Source: Terriglobia bacterium
Lineage (GTDB): Bacteria > Acidobacteriota > Terriglobia > UBA7540
Direction: 5' to 3'
Assembly (NCBI GenBank): GCA_030042795.1
Contig: JASHYZ010000298.1
Span: forward strand, 1-6,630
Length of the DNA: 6,630 nucleotides
How positions within the stretch are numbered: the stretch's first letter is position 1; every line of letters starts with the position of its first letter. The notes below the pieces were generated by a model that did not search any database, had not been told where the DNA came from, and saw only the letters and a list, made by a program, of their open reading frames with translations. The position numbers and the translations under genes are program-made. This document shows, piece after piece, positions 1 to 6,517 of this stretch.

Positions 1-692
1 GGCATGACCGTCGCGCCCAGAATGCCGATCGCCAGGTACAACATGGAGGTGCTTTGCAATATCTCCCCATGAGGAATCAAGCCCGCCGCGGCTTCTCGCC
101 ACAACGGCTGGGCAAAAAAGATCTCGTACGTAAAGCAAACGCCGATGGTGCCGATCAGCGTGATTACCAGCGCTTCGACCCAGCGGAATCCGCGGCCCTG
201 TAGCGTCAGCACCACCAGCACGTCCAGCCCGGTCAGCAGCACGCCCGCTAGCAACGGCAGTCCGAAAAGCAGCTTGAGCGCCACGGCGGAGCCCAGAACT
301 TCGGCCAAATCGCAAGCCGCGATGGCCACTTCGCAGAGCACCCATAGCGCCACGCGCACCCTCGGCGAGTATTCCTCCCGGCACGCTTGGGCCAGGTCGC
401 GGCCCGTAACAATGCCCAGCTTGGCTGACAGCGCTTGTAGGAACATGGCCAGCAAGCTGCTCAATAAAACCACGCTCAGCAGCGTATAACCGAACTTCGA
501 GCCGCCCCCCAGGTCCGTGGCCCAGTTCCCCGGATCCATGTAGCCGACGGCGATCAGGAACCCCGGCCCCGAAAAGGCCATGATCTTCCGCCAGAACCCT
601 GCTCCTTTGGGTACGGCGACTGTCCGATGCACTTCGCGCAAGGAAGGAACAGGCGGCACCGCTTCATAGGCTGGGGTGGACTTGTGGTTCAT
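1..692 (-). CDS. mntH: Nramp/MntH-family divalent metal transporter, N-terminal part (cut by left window edge)
   Basis: Reading the minus strand from ATG at 692 gives 230 codons plus two bases and then leaves the window, so the C-terminal half is missing. Nramp proteins are inner-membrane, proton-coupled importers of Mn2+ and Fe2+. After a soluble N-terminus of about 36 residues comes the TM1 signature SGPGFLIAVGYMDPGNWATD. Its DPGN motif (residues 53-56) supplies the metal-ligand Asp53 and Asn56. Hydrophobic segments follow, including TM2 and TM3 (about 70-125) and further helices near 140-200. The visible part ends in GATVMP, the start of the TM6 'MPH' motif, so Met230 is the third expected metal ligand. 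The start could also be GTG at 695; an in-frame TGA directly upstream excludes anything longer. No strong Shine-Dalgarno is visible. The gene lies about 110 bp downstream of the TonB receptor on the same strand. The family call is very safe. The exact metal, and mntH as opposed to another Nramp clade, is inferred. Confidence 0.93.
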   Translation of the reverse strand, partial: MNHKSTPAYEAVPPVPSLREVHRTVAVPKGAGFWRKIMAFSGPGFLIAVGYMDPGNWATDLGGGSKFGYTLLSVVLLSSLLAMFLQALSAKLGIVTGRDLAQACREEYSPRVRVALWVLCEVAIAACDLAEVLGSAVALKLLFGLPLLAGVLLTGLDVLVVLTLQGRGFRWVEALVITLIGTIGVCFTYEIFFAQPLWREAAAGLIPHGEILQSTSMLYLAIGILGATVM

Positions 693-803
693 CACTCATA
701 ACCATGGCATAGCGCGAGGGAAGGGGCAAGGCTGGAGATCCCTGCCGATCGCGACCGGATGCGAAGCCCCCTGCGGCGTGCGCTGCTAACGTCTTTTCGC
801 GCG

Positions 804-3344
804 TCAGTACACGATGTCAAGCTCGGAATCAAAGAAACGATGCTGCGGTCCCGCAAAGTGATCGAAATAAGGCGACGTCACATTGTTGTATACGTCGCGA
901 GGGTTGAGGTGATTGGTCAAGTTGAAAACGGTAAGCGCTCCGCGCAGCCGGTGCTTCTTGACCCAGGGTAGCGGCAGAGTGAATTCTTTGCCGAGCTTGA
1001 GGTCGAGCGAAAAGAATTCAGGAAAACGCGCGCTGTCCGGCGTACCAACGTAGTTCTGGTACTCATCCACAAATGAATATGGGAACCCCGAATGCCAGTC
1101 GATCATCGGGCTGGCCTCGATGCCCCACACGTGGGTTTGAACTCGCCCCCAGGTGATGAGCCGGTTCGGAATGTCCGATGGCAGATTCGCATAAGCATCG
1201 GGCCGAATGACCGGCGCTTCGAACGGGACGTAGATCTGCACCAAGGTGTTCAAATTGCCGCGCGCCTGGCTGTTGACATAGGCCACGCTCCACTCCGAGT
1301 TGCTGTTGATTCGGACGTGCAGCATGGTCTGAAACTCCCGGTAGCTGGAGGTCCCTGTGGGCGATGCCACCAACGCGGCGCCGGATGGTAAACCGGTCAA
1401 CGGATCAACGACGAACTCGTGTTGAGAGCGGCTGGAGAGCGCACTCACTCGCAGCGTGACGTTCGGTGATAGCTCGCGGTCCGCTTCCAGACTGTACGTC
1501 AAGTTGAAAGGCGTACGATCCGGGGCGCTTAAAGAAAGGTGCGGATCCTGTGGATTTTGCAGGTTCCCGTAGAAATTGGGAAACACCTCAGGCGGCCCCA
1601 AGGGCAATCCTTGAGTGTTGAAGACCGTCACTTCGCGGACCGGATTTCCGGTGAATCCTCCCACAAGCAAAGGAACGTGACTGTAAAACACGCCCATACC
1701 GGCTCGCAACACCGTCTTTCCTTCAGCGCCAGGTGAGTAGACCGCGCCCAATCGGGGTGCGAAGTTCAGCGGCGTGCCGAGCGTCTGCCCGGTGAACCGC
1801 AGCCCCAGGTCCACGGCCAGCGGCTCCGCCAGCGTCCAGTGATCCTGCGCAAAGGCAGCGCCCTCCGCGTCGCTGGCTGACAGTTGGCCGGGGCCGCTGA
1901 AGTTGATCTGCTCAGCCAGAGTACCGTCTGCTCTGAGGATCTGGATGGGGCGAGAGTCACTGGCGCCGCTGAATGCGCGCTGAATGAACCCTCCGCCCAC
2001 GGTGAACTGGTGCTTGCCGTGCCAGCCCGATGACGGCAGGTTAAGGGTTTCGCCGATCTGTTCTTCATTGCTCGCGCGGTCAAAGGCGTTGAAAAAGTCG
2101 CCGCCCCAACCGTCGGGTGTCAGTTGCATATCCAACGGACCCTGGCCGTGACCATAACTGTCAAAGCGCATACCCTCTGCGGTGGTGGTGAAAACCACGC
2201 CTGAAGAAGCGAGATAGCGGTCCGTCAGAGCGATTGAAAAACCTTGCTGTCCGTAGTCTGATGACGCGCTTTGGGGCACCAGCGAATTGATGTCGGCAAA
2301 CTCGCGGCTTGACGGAAAAACGTTCGCCTGAATCGTGGTTACGTGCTGTGCCGAGAAAACGTATTGAAAACTGGTGAAGGAATTGAAATCGTGACTTTTG
2401 ATCAAGTCATGCGGCCAAGCGAGCCCGCGGACGGGTTGTTTATCATCGTCGTAGGCCAGAGCTTCGGAAAAGCTCAAACGGTTGGGGATGACGGGACCCG
2501 TCACGTAAAGGCGCGGATTGAAGTCCGCGATGCCCATCAGGGTCCCGGTCTCGAAGCGAGGATTCGGGGTGATGTCTTGGACCTCGTAGTGCCACTGGCT
2601 TGAAGGCGGCTTGGTATTGATGGTGGTGAGCCCGCCCGAGAAGCCGCCGTAATCCGCGCGATAGGCGTTCTTGTAAACCTGAAGCGATTCGATGGCCTGA
2701 AGGGGCACCTCAATGGAAAAGCTCCCGGTAACCGGATCGACATTTTCGGCGCCATCCAACAGCAGAAGACCTTGGTTCTCAGGCACCCCCTTGATGTTGA
2801 TCTTCCCGTCGGGCGTGCGAATCACTCCGGGAATCAGCGGGAGCGCCGCCTTGAACTTCTGTTCAGTCATGGGCAGATCGGTGATTTGACGGGAACTGAT
2901 CGTGGCAGGCGGAGCGCCTTGCTCGAGGCCCGCGGTCGGGACTTTAGCGCTCACTTGAATCGACTGGTGAAGCGCTTCCTCAGTGGGTAAAACTACCTCC
3001 AAATAGGGCGCTCCCTGCGTAAGGTCCACCTGCTTCTCGATGGGTTTATATCCCATGGCCGCGCAGGTCAAGATGTAGACACTGGGTGACAATTGGGGAA
3101 AGCGGAACTTGCCCTGGCGATCCGTGTTTACGGTAAGCCCTCCCGCCGGCAGCAAGCTTCCTGTCAAGGTACAAACAGCGTTTTCGAGGGCGGCTTTGTC
3201 ACCGTTCGACACCTGCCCTTCGAGGTTCGCCAGTTGTGAATTCTGATCGTGCGCCACGAGCTTCTGAGCCGGCAGGACACACAGCCCCAGCGCGAGACCC
3301 AGAACGGTCGAGAGAACCGAGCGCATGAACTGCCGCATCTTCAC
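804..3344 (-). CDS. TonB-dependent outer-membrane receptor with carboxypeptidase-regulatory-like N-terminal domain (Oar-like)
   Basis: This 846-aa protein is a predicted outer-membrane beta-barrel that imports a ligand using TonB energy. Residues 1-27 look like a Sec signal peptide (basic start, LSTVLGLALGLCVLPA core). Residues about 38-120 form a carboxypeptidase-regulatory-like beta-sandwich (LEGQVSNGDKAAL, then DRQGKFRFPQLSPSVY and AAMGYKPIEKQV). SIQVSA (128-133) resembles a TonB box. A plug domain follows at about 145-250, with LPLIPGVIRTPDGKINIKGV, LLLLDGAE and a YGGFSGGLTTINTKP end. The remainder is barrel, with aromatic-rich strands and a C-terminal Tyr typical of barrel proteins. The first codon of the longest frame is GTG (3344); ATG at 3338 and 3326 also leave a good signal peptide, and an AAGGA at 3358-3362 sits 13 nt before the GTG. 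This architecture is abundant in Acidobacteriota. The substrate is unknown; the Nramp gene downstream hints at a metal chelate, but such receptors also serve glycans and peptides. Confidence 0.93.
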   Translation of the reverse strand: MKMRQFMRSVLSTVLGLALGLCVLPAQKLVAHDQNSQLANLEGQVSNGDKAALENAVCTLTGSLLPAGGLTVNTDRQGKFRFPQLSPSVYILTCAAMGYKPIEKQVDLTQGAPYLEVVLPTEEALHQSIQVSAKVPTAGLEQGAPPATISSRQITDLPMTEQKFKAALPLIPGVIRTPDGKINIKGVPENQGLLLLDGAENVDPVTGSFSIEVPLQAIESLQVYKNAYRADYGGFSGGLTTINTKPPSSQWHYEVQDITPNPRFETGTLMGIADFNPRLYVTGPVIPNRLSFSEALAYDDDKQPVRGLAWPHDLIKSHDFNSFTSFQYVFSAQHVTTIQANVFPSSREFADINSLVPQSASSDYGQQGFSIALTDRYLASSGVVFTTTAEGMRFDSYGHGQGPLDMQLTPDGWGGDFFNAFDRASNEEQIGETLNLPSSGWHGKHQFTVGGGFIQRAFSGASDSRPIQILRADGTLAEQINFSGPGQLSASDAEGAAFAQDHWTLAEPLAVDLGLRFTGQTLGTPLNFAPRLGAVYSPGAEGKTVLRAGMGVFYSHVPLLVGGFTGNPVREVTVFNTQGLPLGPPEVFPNFYGNLQNPQDPHLSLSAPDRTPFNLTYSLEADRELSPNVTLRVSALSSRSQHEFVVDPLTGLPSGAALVASPTGTSSYREFQTMLHVRINSNSEWSVAYVNSQARGNLNTLVQIYVPFEAPVIRPDAYANLPSDIPNRLITWGRVQTHVWGIEASPMIDWHSGFPYSFVDEYQNYVGTPDSARFPEFFSLDLKLGKEFTLPLPWVKKHRLRGALTVFNLTNHLNPRDVYNNVTSPYFDHFAGPQHRFFDSELDIVY

Positions 3345-3363
3345 CGAAAGCGCGTATTCCTTC

Positions 3364-3380
3364 GTCGATTAAGAATCGAC
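3364..3380 (-). promoter_or_regulatory. Short perfect inverted repeat in the receptor leader
   Basis: GTCGATT and AATCGAC form a perfect 7-bp inverted repeat around a 3-nt centre. It lies about 20 nt upstream of the receptor start codon and directly before its AAGGA ribosome-site candidate. It could fold as a small RNA hairpin that affects access to the ribosome site, or act as an operator for a dimeric repressor. No known box (Fur, MntR and so on) matches it. Function is inference only. Confidence 0.35.
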
Positions 3381-3433
3381 TGAGACGCAAGCTGAATTAC
3401 CAGCCCTATGAAGCTGTGAAAATGCGACCGGAT

Positions 3434-3514
3434 CTCACGCAGAGGCGCAAAGACGCACAGCGAGCGCGGCAAACAAAGAACGTCTTCTTGGCGCTCTTGG
3501 CGCCTTGGCGTGAG
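3434..3514. repeat. Imperfect inverted-repeat intergenic element
   Basis: The arms at 3434-3453 (CTCACGCAGAGGCGCAAAGA) and 3495-3514 match as inverted copies at 17 of 20 positions, beginning with CTCACGC and ending with GCGTGAG. They enclose about 41 bp. The right part carries three copies of TTGGCG (3488, 3497 and 3505). From memory, elements of this CTCACGC-AAGGCGC-AAAG type are scattered between genes in many environmental genomes. They often give spurious small 'proteins' containing LCVFAPLRE, and one such frame is present here on the minus strand. No transposase and no clear target-site duplication are visible. It most likely behaves as a small non-autonomous or REP-like palindrome lying upstream of the receptor. 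Confidence 0.6.
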
Positions 3515-3530
3515 ACCTGGCATTCTCTCA

Positions 3531-3580
3531 CGGCTTCTATGGGATTAGGCTTGTGCCGGGACTAGATAGCCGGCTTCTAT
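3531..3580. repeat. 10-bp direct repeat, 40 bp apart
   Basis: CGGCTTCTAT occurs at 3531-3540 and again at 3571-3580. TCACGG precedes the first copy (overlapping it by CGG), and TCACGG also follows shortly after the second. It lies in the spacer between the STAS stop and the inverted-repeat element. It may be a remnant of repeat insertion or rearrangement; no function can be assigned. Confidence 0.35.
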
Positions 3581-3584
3581 CACG

Positions 3585-3597
3585 GCCGCGTCGCGGC
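3585..3597 (-). other. Small GC hairpin just downstream of the STAS gene
   Basis: GCCGC and GCGGC pair around GTC, 13 nt beyond the STAS stop codon. On the minus-strand transcript it would be a compact 3' hairpin. No U-run follows, so it is not a convincing intrinsic terminator. It could slow 3' exonucleases or be chance in GC-rich DNA. Confidence 0.25.
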
Positions 3598-3610
3598 AGC
3601 GCCCATTTAT

Positions 3611-3970
3611 TTAGATGGAAGAAGTGGGGCCGAAGGAGGAGCGCGCCTTGTCGAGATTGTCGTAAACCTCGAAGAGCGTGCTCAGGCGCGTGATCTGGAT
3701 GAGACCGCGGATGCGATCAGTGAGGTTGGCCAGTTTGAGTGCCCCTCCAGCCTTGCGAATGGACGCGGATCCCGCCACCAACGCGCCCAAACCCGCGCTG
3801 TCAACGTAGTCTACGCCGGCCAAATTCAGAATGATGCGTTTGTGGCCGGTATCCACTACGTCCTGGAAACGGTGGCGAAGGACCTCCGTCTCGGGCCCAA
3901 GGGTGAGGCGCCCTCGAGCGTCGAGCACCAGCACGTCCCCCATCAGCTTTTCAACTACGTGCAGAGGCAT
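3611..3970 (-). CDS. STAS-domain anti-sigma factor antagonist (SpoIIAA/RsbV-like)
   Basis: This 119-aa cytoplasmic protein consists of one STAS domain. The order is typical: a beta strand GDVLVLDARGRLTLGPE (11-27), helix LRHRFQDVV (31-39), strand RIILNLAGVDYVDSAGLGAL (45-64), helix, strand GALKLANLT (75-84), and a final helix after TRLSTLFEVYDN. The signature DSAGLG holds Ser58, at the place where partner-switching kinases (SpoIIAB/RsbW type) phosphorylate the family. Unphosphorylated, such proteins bind the anti-sigma factor and free the sigma factor. Length is normal for the family. The ATG at 3970 keeps the full first strand; a GGAA lies only 2 nt before it, so the ribosome site is weak. 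No kinase or phosphatase partner lies beside it in the window, so it acts in trans or in another signalling role. Some Gram-negative STAS proteins serve other partners, so sigma control is inferred. Confidence 0.9.
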   Translation of the reverse strand: MPLHVVEKLMGDVLVLDARGRLTLGPETEVLRHRFQDVVDTGHKRIILNLAGVDYVDSAGLGALVAGSASIRKAGGALKLANLTDRIRGLIQITRLSTLFEVYDNLDKARSSFGPTSSI

Positions 3971-3971
3971 A

Positions 3972-4013
3972 TTCCAAATAATGAATGCTGAAGGGTAAAT
4001 AATGAAGGGTCAA
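3972..4013. repeat. Degenerate heptameric tandem repeat before the STAS gene
   Basis: Five consecutive 7-mers on the plus strand share the pattern nnnTnAA: TAATGAA (3979), TGCTGAA (3986), GGGTAAA (3993), TAATGAA (4000) and GGGTCAA (4007). A looser TTCCAAA precedes them at 3972. Seen another way, a 21-nt unit at 3976-3996 recurs as a 14-nt unit at 3997-4010 with one heptamer missing. On the coding strand the array is TTnAnnn and reaches to within 1 nt of the STAS start codon, so it occupies the whole proximal leader. Heptameric repeats that change by whole units are known from cyanobacteria; a regulatory role here is unproven. Confidence 0.55.
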
Positions 4014-4060
4014 CGCTGACCGTTCGCAGTCCCATCCTTCAGGCTTCAATCCCCGATTCA

Positions 4061-4087
4061 GGAGTGCGGGCGAGACGCCCGCGCTCC
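4061..4087 (-). repeat. Palindromic hairpin element directly after pnp
   Basis: The arms 4061-4072 (GGAGTGCGGGCG) and 4076-4087 form a 12-bp stem with one mismatch around AGA. It starts 14 nt past the pnp stop codon, so the pnp transcript would end in or pass through a very stable hairpin. The mispair is C-A in pnp RNA and a tolerated U-G in the opposite transcript. No U-run follows in the pnp direction, which argues against a classic intrinsic terminator. The GCGGGCG-AGA-CGCCCGC core resembles REP-like intergenic palindromes I recall from Acidobacteriota and related phyla. It may protect the 3' end or reduce read-through into the STAS gene. Confidence 0.6.
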
Positions 4088-4100
4088 CAGCCGCGCCGGT

Positions 4101-6221
4101 CTATTGCCGCGACGCCGGCGCCGACTGAGCGGCTGTCTTCTGCCGTTGGTCGCGGAGCACGGCTTTGCGGCTCAGCCGAATCTTGTTACCTTCGATCGAG
4201 ATCACCTTCACCAGAATCTGATCGCCTTCCTTGAGTTCCTTGCGGATATCCTGGATACGATGCTCGGCCACTTCACTAATGTGCAGCAGGCCATCCGTAC
4301 CCGGGAAGATCTCCACAAAGGCGCCGAACTCTGCGAGCCTAACCACCTTGCCTAGATAAGTCTTGCCGACCTCGGCCTCGGCCATCATATCCTTGATGAT
4401 CTTGAGGGCCTTGTCGGCGGAGCCGGAGTCGGTGGCAGCCACGTTCACCCGGCCATCGTCTTCCACGTCAATCTTGACGCCGGTCTGCTCGATGATACCC
4501 CGAATGGTCTTGCCGCCGGGGCCGATCAGCTCACCGATCTTGCTGGGATTGATCTTCAAAGTGTAAATGCGAGGCGCAAAGGTGGAGACGCTGCTTCGCG
4601 GCGCGGGCAAAACCTCCAGCATTTTGCCGAGCACGTGCAGCCGGCCGGCTTTTGCCTGCTCCAGGGCTTCGCGCATGATGGCGGTGGTGAGGCCGCCGAT
4701 CTTGATGTCCATTTGCAACGCGGTGATGCCCTTGGCTGTGCCGGCTACTTTGAAGTCCATGTCTCCGTAATGATCTTCAGCGCCGGCGATGTCGGTGAGG
4801 ATGGCGTAACGCTCGCCTTCCTTCACGAGGCCCATGGCAATTCCGGCCACCGGGTCCTTGATGGGAACGCCGGCATCCATCAGCGCCAGGCACCCGCCGC
4901 ACACCGTGGCCATCGAAGAGGAACCGTTGGATTCGAGAATGTCGGAAACCACCCGCAGCGTATACGGGAAGCTTTCCTCTTCCGGAACTACGGAGGCCAG
5001 GGCGCGTTCCGCCAAGTTGCCGTGCCCGATCTCACGCCTTCCCGGCCCGCGCAGCATGCCGGTTTCACCCACACTGAAGGGCGGGAAGTTGTAATGCAGC
5101 ATGAAGCGCTTGAAGCTCTCGCCTTCCAGCACGTCCAGCCGCTGCTGGTCCTCGGCGGTACCCAAGGTGGCCGTTACCAGGGCCTGCGTCTCGCCGCGGG
5201 TGAACAGCGCTGAGCCGTGGGTACGCGGCAGCATACTGACTTCGCAACTGATGGGCCGCACCTGGTCAAAGGCCCGGTGGTCCGGGCGCTGTTTCTTCAG
5301 CAAAACGTCATCCCGGAAAAGGCGCTCGTAGAGAGCTTCGTAACAATGCTTCACTTCCCGTTGCAGGTCTTCGTTGTCTTCAGGATAACCGGCCAGCAAC
5401 TCGTCACGGACGGCTTCGATGCGCGCTTCGCTCTCGAGCTTGCTCTGCTTGGAAGTATCCATGGCCTCGCGCAACGCGCCGGTCACCTTTTTGGCCACCT
5501 CTTCGTAAACCGCCTCGTTACGCTTGGGGGCCGCCACTTCACGTTTCTTGATTCCCATCCGTGCGTACAATTCCTTCAGCCCGGCCACAATCTTGCGAAC
5601 CTCCCCGTGCCCGTACTGGATGGCGTCCAGCATGGCATCCTCGGAAAGTTCGCGAGCCGCCGCTTCCACCATGACGATGGCATCCTCACTGCCGGCCACC
5701 ACGAGATTCAGCAGGCTACCCTTGGTCTCGGCGTACGTGGGATTGGTCACCAACCTGCCGTCCACCAGGCCCACTCTTACCGCCGCGATCGGCGTGGAAA
5801 AGGGAATGTCCGAAAGATAAAGCGCCGCGGCGCCCGCTACCACGCCGATAACGTCCGGGTTGTAGTCCGAATCGGCCGAGAGCACCAGGGCAATCACCTG
5901 AGTTTCGTCCCGGTATCCCTCCGTGAAGAGCGGCCGGACGGGACGGTCAATCTGCCGGCTGGTCAAAATTTCTTTCTCGGTGGGTCGGCCTTCGCGCTTG
6001 AAAAAGCCGCCCGGGATTTTTCCGGCGGCGTAGTTATACTCGCGGTAATCTACGGTCAAGGGAAAGAAGTCGATGCCCTCGCGGGGCTTTGAAGAACACG
6101 CCGTAGCTAGCACTACCGTGTCTCCGTAACGCACGTACGCGGCTCCGTTGGCCTGTTTGGCCAGCTTGCCGGTTTCAATTGTAAGCGTGCTTGAACCTAA
6201 AGGTATTGATACTTGCTCCAT
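4101..6221 (-). CDS. pnp: Polyribonucleotide nucleotidyltransferase (PNPase)
   Basis: This 706-aa enzyme degrades RNA 3' to 5' with phosphate, releasing nucleoside diphosphates. It works as a ring-shaped homotrimer and is often a degradosome part. The length fits the E. coli protein (711 aa). Order: first RNase PH core (about 10-140, with FFKREGRPTEKEILTSRQID at 73-92), the all-helical linker region (about 230-310), second RNase PH core (about 320-540), KH domain (about 550-612, loop GPGG at 567-570) and S1 domain (about 617-686, GKVVRLAEFGAFVEIFPGTD). The catalytic metal site is intact: by alignment with E. coli Asp486, Asp492 and Lys494 it is Asp483, Asp489 and Lys491 in EDHYGDMDFK. The phosphate-site stretch GPGRREIGHGNLAERAL (392-408) is present. 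The C-terminal tail is short. The ATG at 6221 has a strong GGAGGA 6 nt upstream. The position after rpsO is the classic arrangement. Confidence 0.98.
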   Translation of the reverse strand: MEQVSIPLGSSTLTIETGKLAKQANGAAYVRYGDTVVLATACSSKPREGIDFFPLTVDYREYNYAAGKIPGGFFKREGRPTEKEILTSRQIDRPVRPLFTEGYRDETQVIALVLSADSDYNPDVIGVVAGAAALYLSDIPFSTPIAAVRVGLVDGRLVTNPTYAETKGSLLNLVVAGSEDAIVMVEAAARELSEDAMLDAIQYGHGEVRKIVAGLKELYARMGIKKREVAAPKRNEAVYEEVAKKVTGALREAMDTSKQSKLESEARIEAVRDELLAGYPEDNEDLQREVKHCYEALYERLFRDDVLLKKQRPDHRAFDQVRPISCEVSMLPRTHGSALFTRGETQALVTATLGTAEDQQRLDVLEGESFKRFMLHYNFPPFSVGETGMLRGPGRREIGHGNLAERALASVVPEEESFPYTLRVVSDILESNGSSSMATVCGGCLALMDAGVPIKDPVAGIAMGLVKEGERYAILTDIAGAEDHYGDMDFKVAGTAKGITALQMDIKIGGLTTAIMREALEQAKAGRLHVLGKMLEVLPAPRSSVSTFAPRIYTLKINPSKIGELIGPGGKTIRGIIEQTGVKIDVEDDGRVNVAATDSGSADKALKIIKDMMAEAEVGKTYLGKVVRLAEFGAFVEIFPGTDGLLHISEVAEHRIQDIRKELKEGDQILVKVISIEGNKIRLSRKAVLRDQRQKTAAQSAPASRQ

Positions 6222-6227
6222 TTATAT

Positions 6228-6233
6228 TCCTCC
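6228..6233 (-). promoter_or_regulatory. Shine-Dalgarno of pnp
   Basis: GGAGGA on the minus strand lies 6 nt (ATATAA) before the ATG at 6221. It is the strongest ribosome site in the window, fixes the pnp start, and sits 5 nt below a stable hairpin, so the two could interact. Confidence 0.85.
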
Positions 6234-6238
6234 GCATT

Positions 6239-6264
6239 CCGGCAGCCGCCTTACGCGGCTCCGG
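6239..6264 (-). promoter_or_regulatory. Stable hairpin in the pnp leader, just upstream of the ribosome site
   Basis: On the coding strand CCGG-AGCCGC pairs with GCGGCT-G-CCGG around the loop GTAAG. This is a 10-bp GC-rich stem with one bulged G. It lies immediately before the GGAGGA site. In E. coli the pnp leader folds into a stem cut by RNase III, after which PNPase represses its own mRNA. This stem is a candidate for a similar control element, but the sequence does not prove it. Confidence 0.5.
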
Positions 6265-6309
6265 GCCGGCAGCAGGCGCCAGGATAAAGAGGTGCTTTGC
6301 ATCCGCCGG

Positions 6310-6326
6310 GCGGGCGCTTAGCCCGC
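6310..6326 (-). promoter_or_regulatory. Second hairpin in the pnp leader
   Basis: GCGGGC and GCCCGC form a perfect 6-bp stem around TAAGC (coding strand), about 45 nt above the proximal hairpin. It adds to the structured character of the rpsO-pnp spacer; a terminator role is unlikely because no U-run follows. Confidence 0.35.
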
Positions 6327-6337
6327 ATAGTTGGGTA

Positions 6338-6349
6338 ATTGAATTCAAT
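6338..6349. other. 12-bp perfect palindrome in the rpsO-pnp spacer
   Basis: ATTGAATTCAAT is fully self-complementary and is an AT-rich island in GC-rich surroundings. It lies about 117 nt upstream of the pnp start, where a pnp promoter or operator could be. TTGCAC lies upstream in the pnp direction, but no good -10 box pairs with it, so no promoter is claimed. Confidence 0.3.
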
Positions 6350-6432
6350 GATGACGGGAAACGTGCAATGAAGGCGAGAAGGGGCGAAACCCGGGGCTGA
6401 ATGTTGCCCCGACGCTGACGCGCAACCGGATA

Positions 6433-6454
6433 AGGCCCTCCAGGCTCAGGGCCT
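6433..6454 (-). other. Hairpin downstream of rpsO (possible processing or attenuation site)
   Basis: AGGCCCT and AGGGCCT form a perfect 7-bp stem around an 8-nt loop, 63 nt after the rpsO stop. TATCCGG rather than a U-run follows, so it is at most a weak terminator. The whole spacer 6222-6517 (296 nt) holds no credible gene; it contains this hairpin, the AT palindrome, two further hairpins and the pnp ribosome site. Confidence 0.35.
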
Positions 6455-6517
6455 GAATCGCCGTCCGAAGAAGAACTTCCTGCTGCTTGATTGTTAAAAC
6501 CTTGGTTCACAACCGGG

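Noticed and set aside
145..489. 114-codon plus-strand frame
   Set aside because: It is antisense to the Nramp gene, which is supported by the DPGN motif and membrane helices; the Ser/Thr-rich translation is a shadow.
693..803. Possible terminator or promoter between the receptor and Nramp genes
   Set aside because: I found only short GC palindromes (for example TCGCGA and CCATGG), with no stem plus U-run and no convincing -35/-10 pair or MntR/Fur box.
3341..3523. 60-codon frame containing LCVFAPLRE
   Set aside because: It lies within the inverted-repeat element and reads into the receptor start; it is a known type of artefact from dispersed repeats, not a gene.
4635..5213. 192-codon plus-strand open frame antisense to pnp
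   Set aside because: It is a shadow of pnp; the His/Gln/Gly-rich composition reflects reverse reading of conserved pnp codons and no family is recognisable.
5217..6092. 291-codon plus-strand open frame antisense to pnp
   Set aside because: It lies entirely inside the certain pnp gene, has no recognisable domain or ribosome site, and is the sort of long antisense frame that GC-rich codon bias produces.
6338..6370. Possible sigma-70 promoter for pnp (TTGCAC upstream of the AT palindrome)
   Set aside because: No acceptable -10 hexamer occurs at 16-18 nt spacing, so the call would rest on one weak hexamer.
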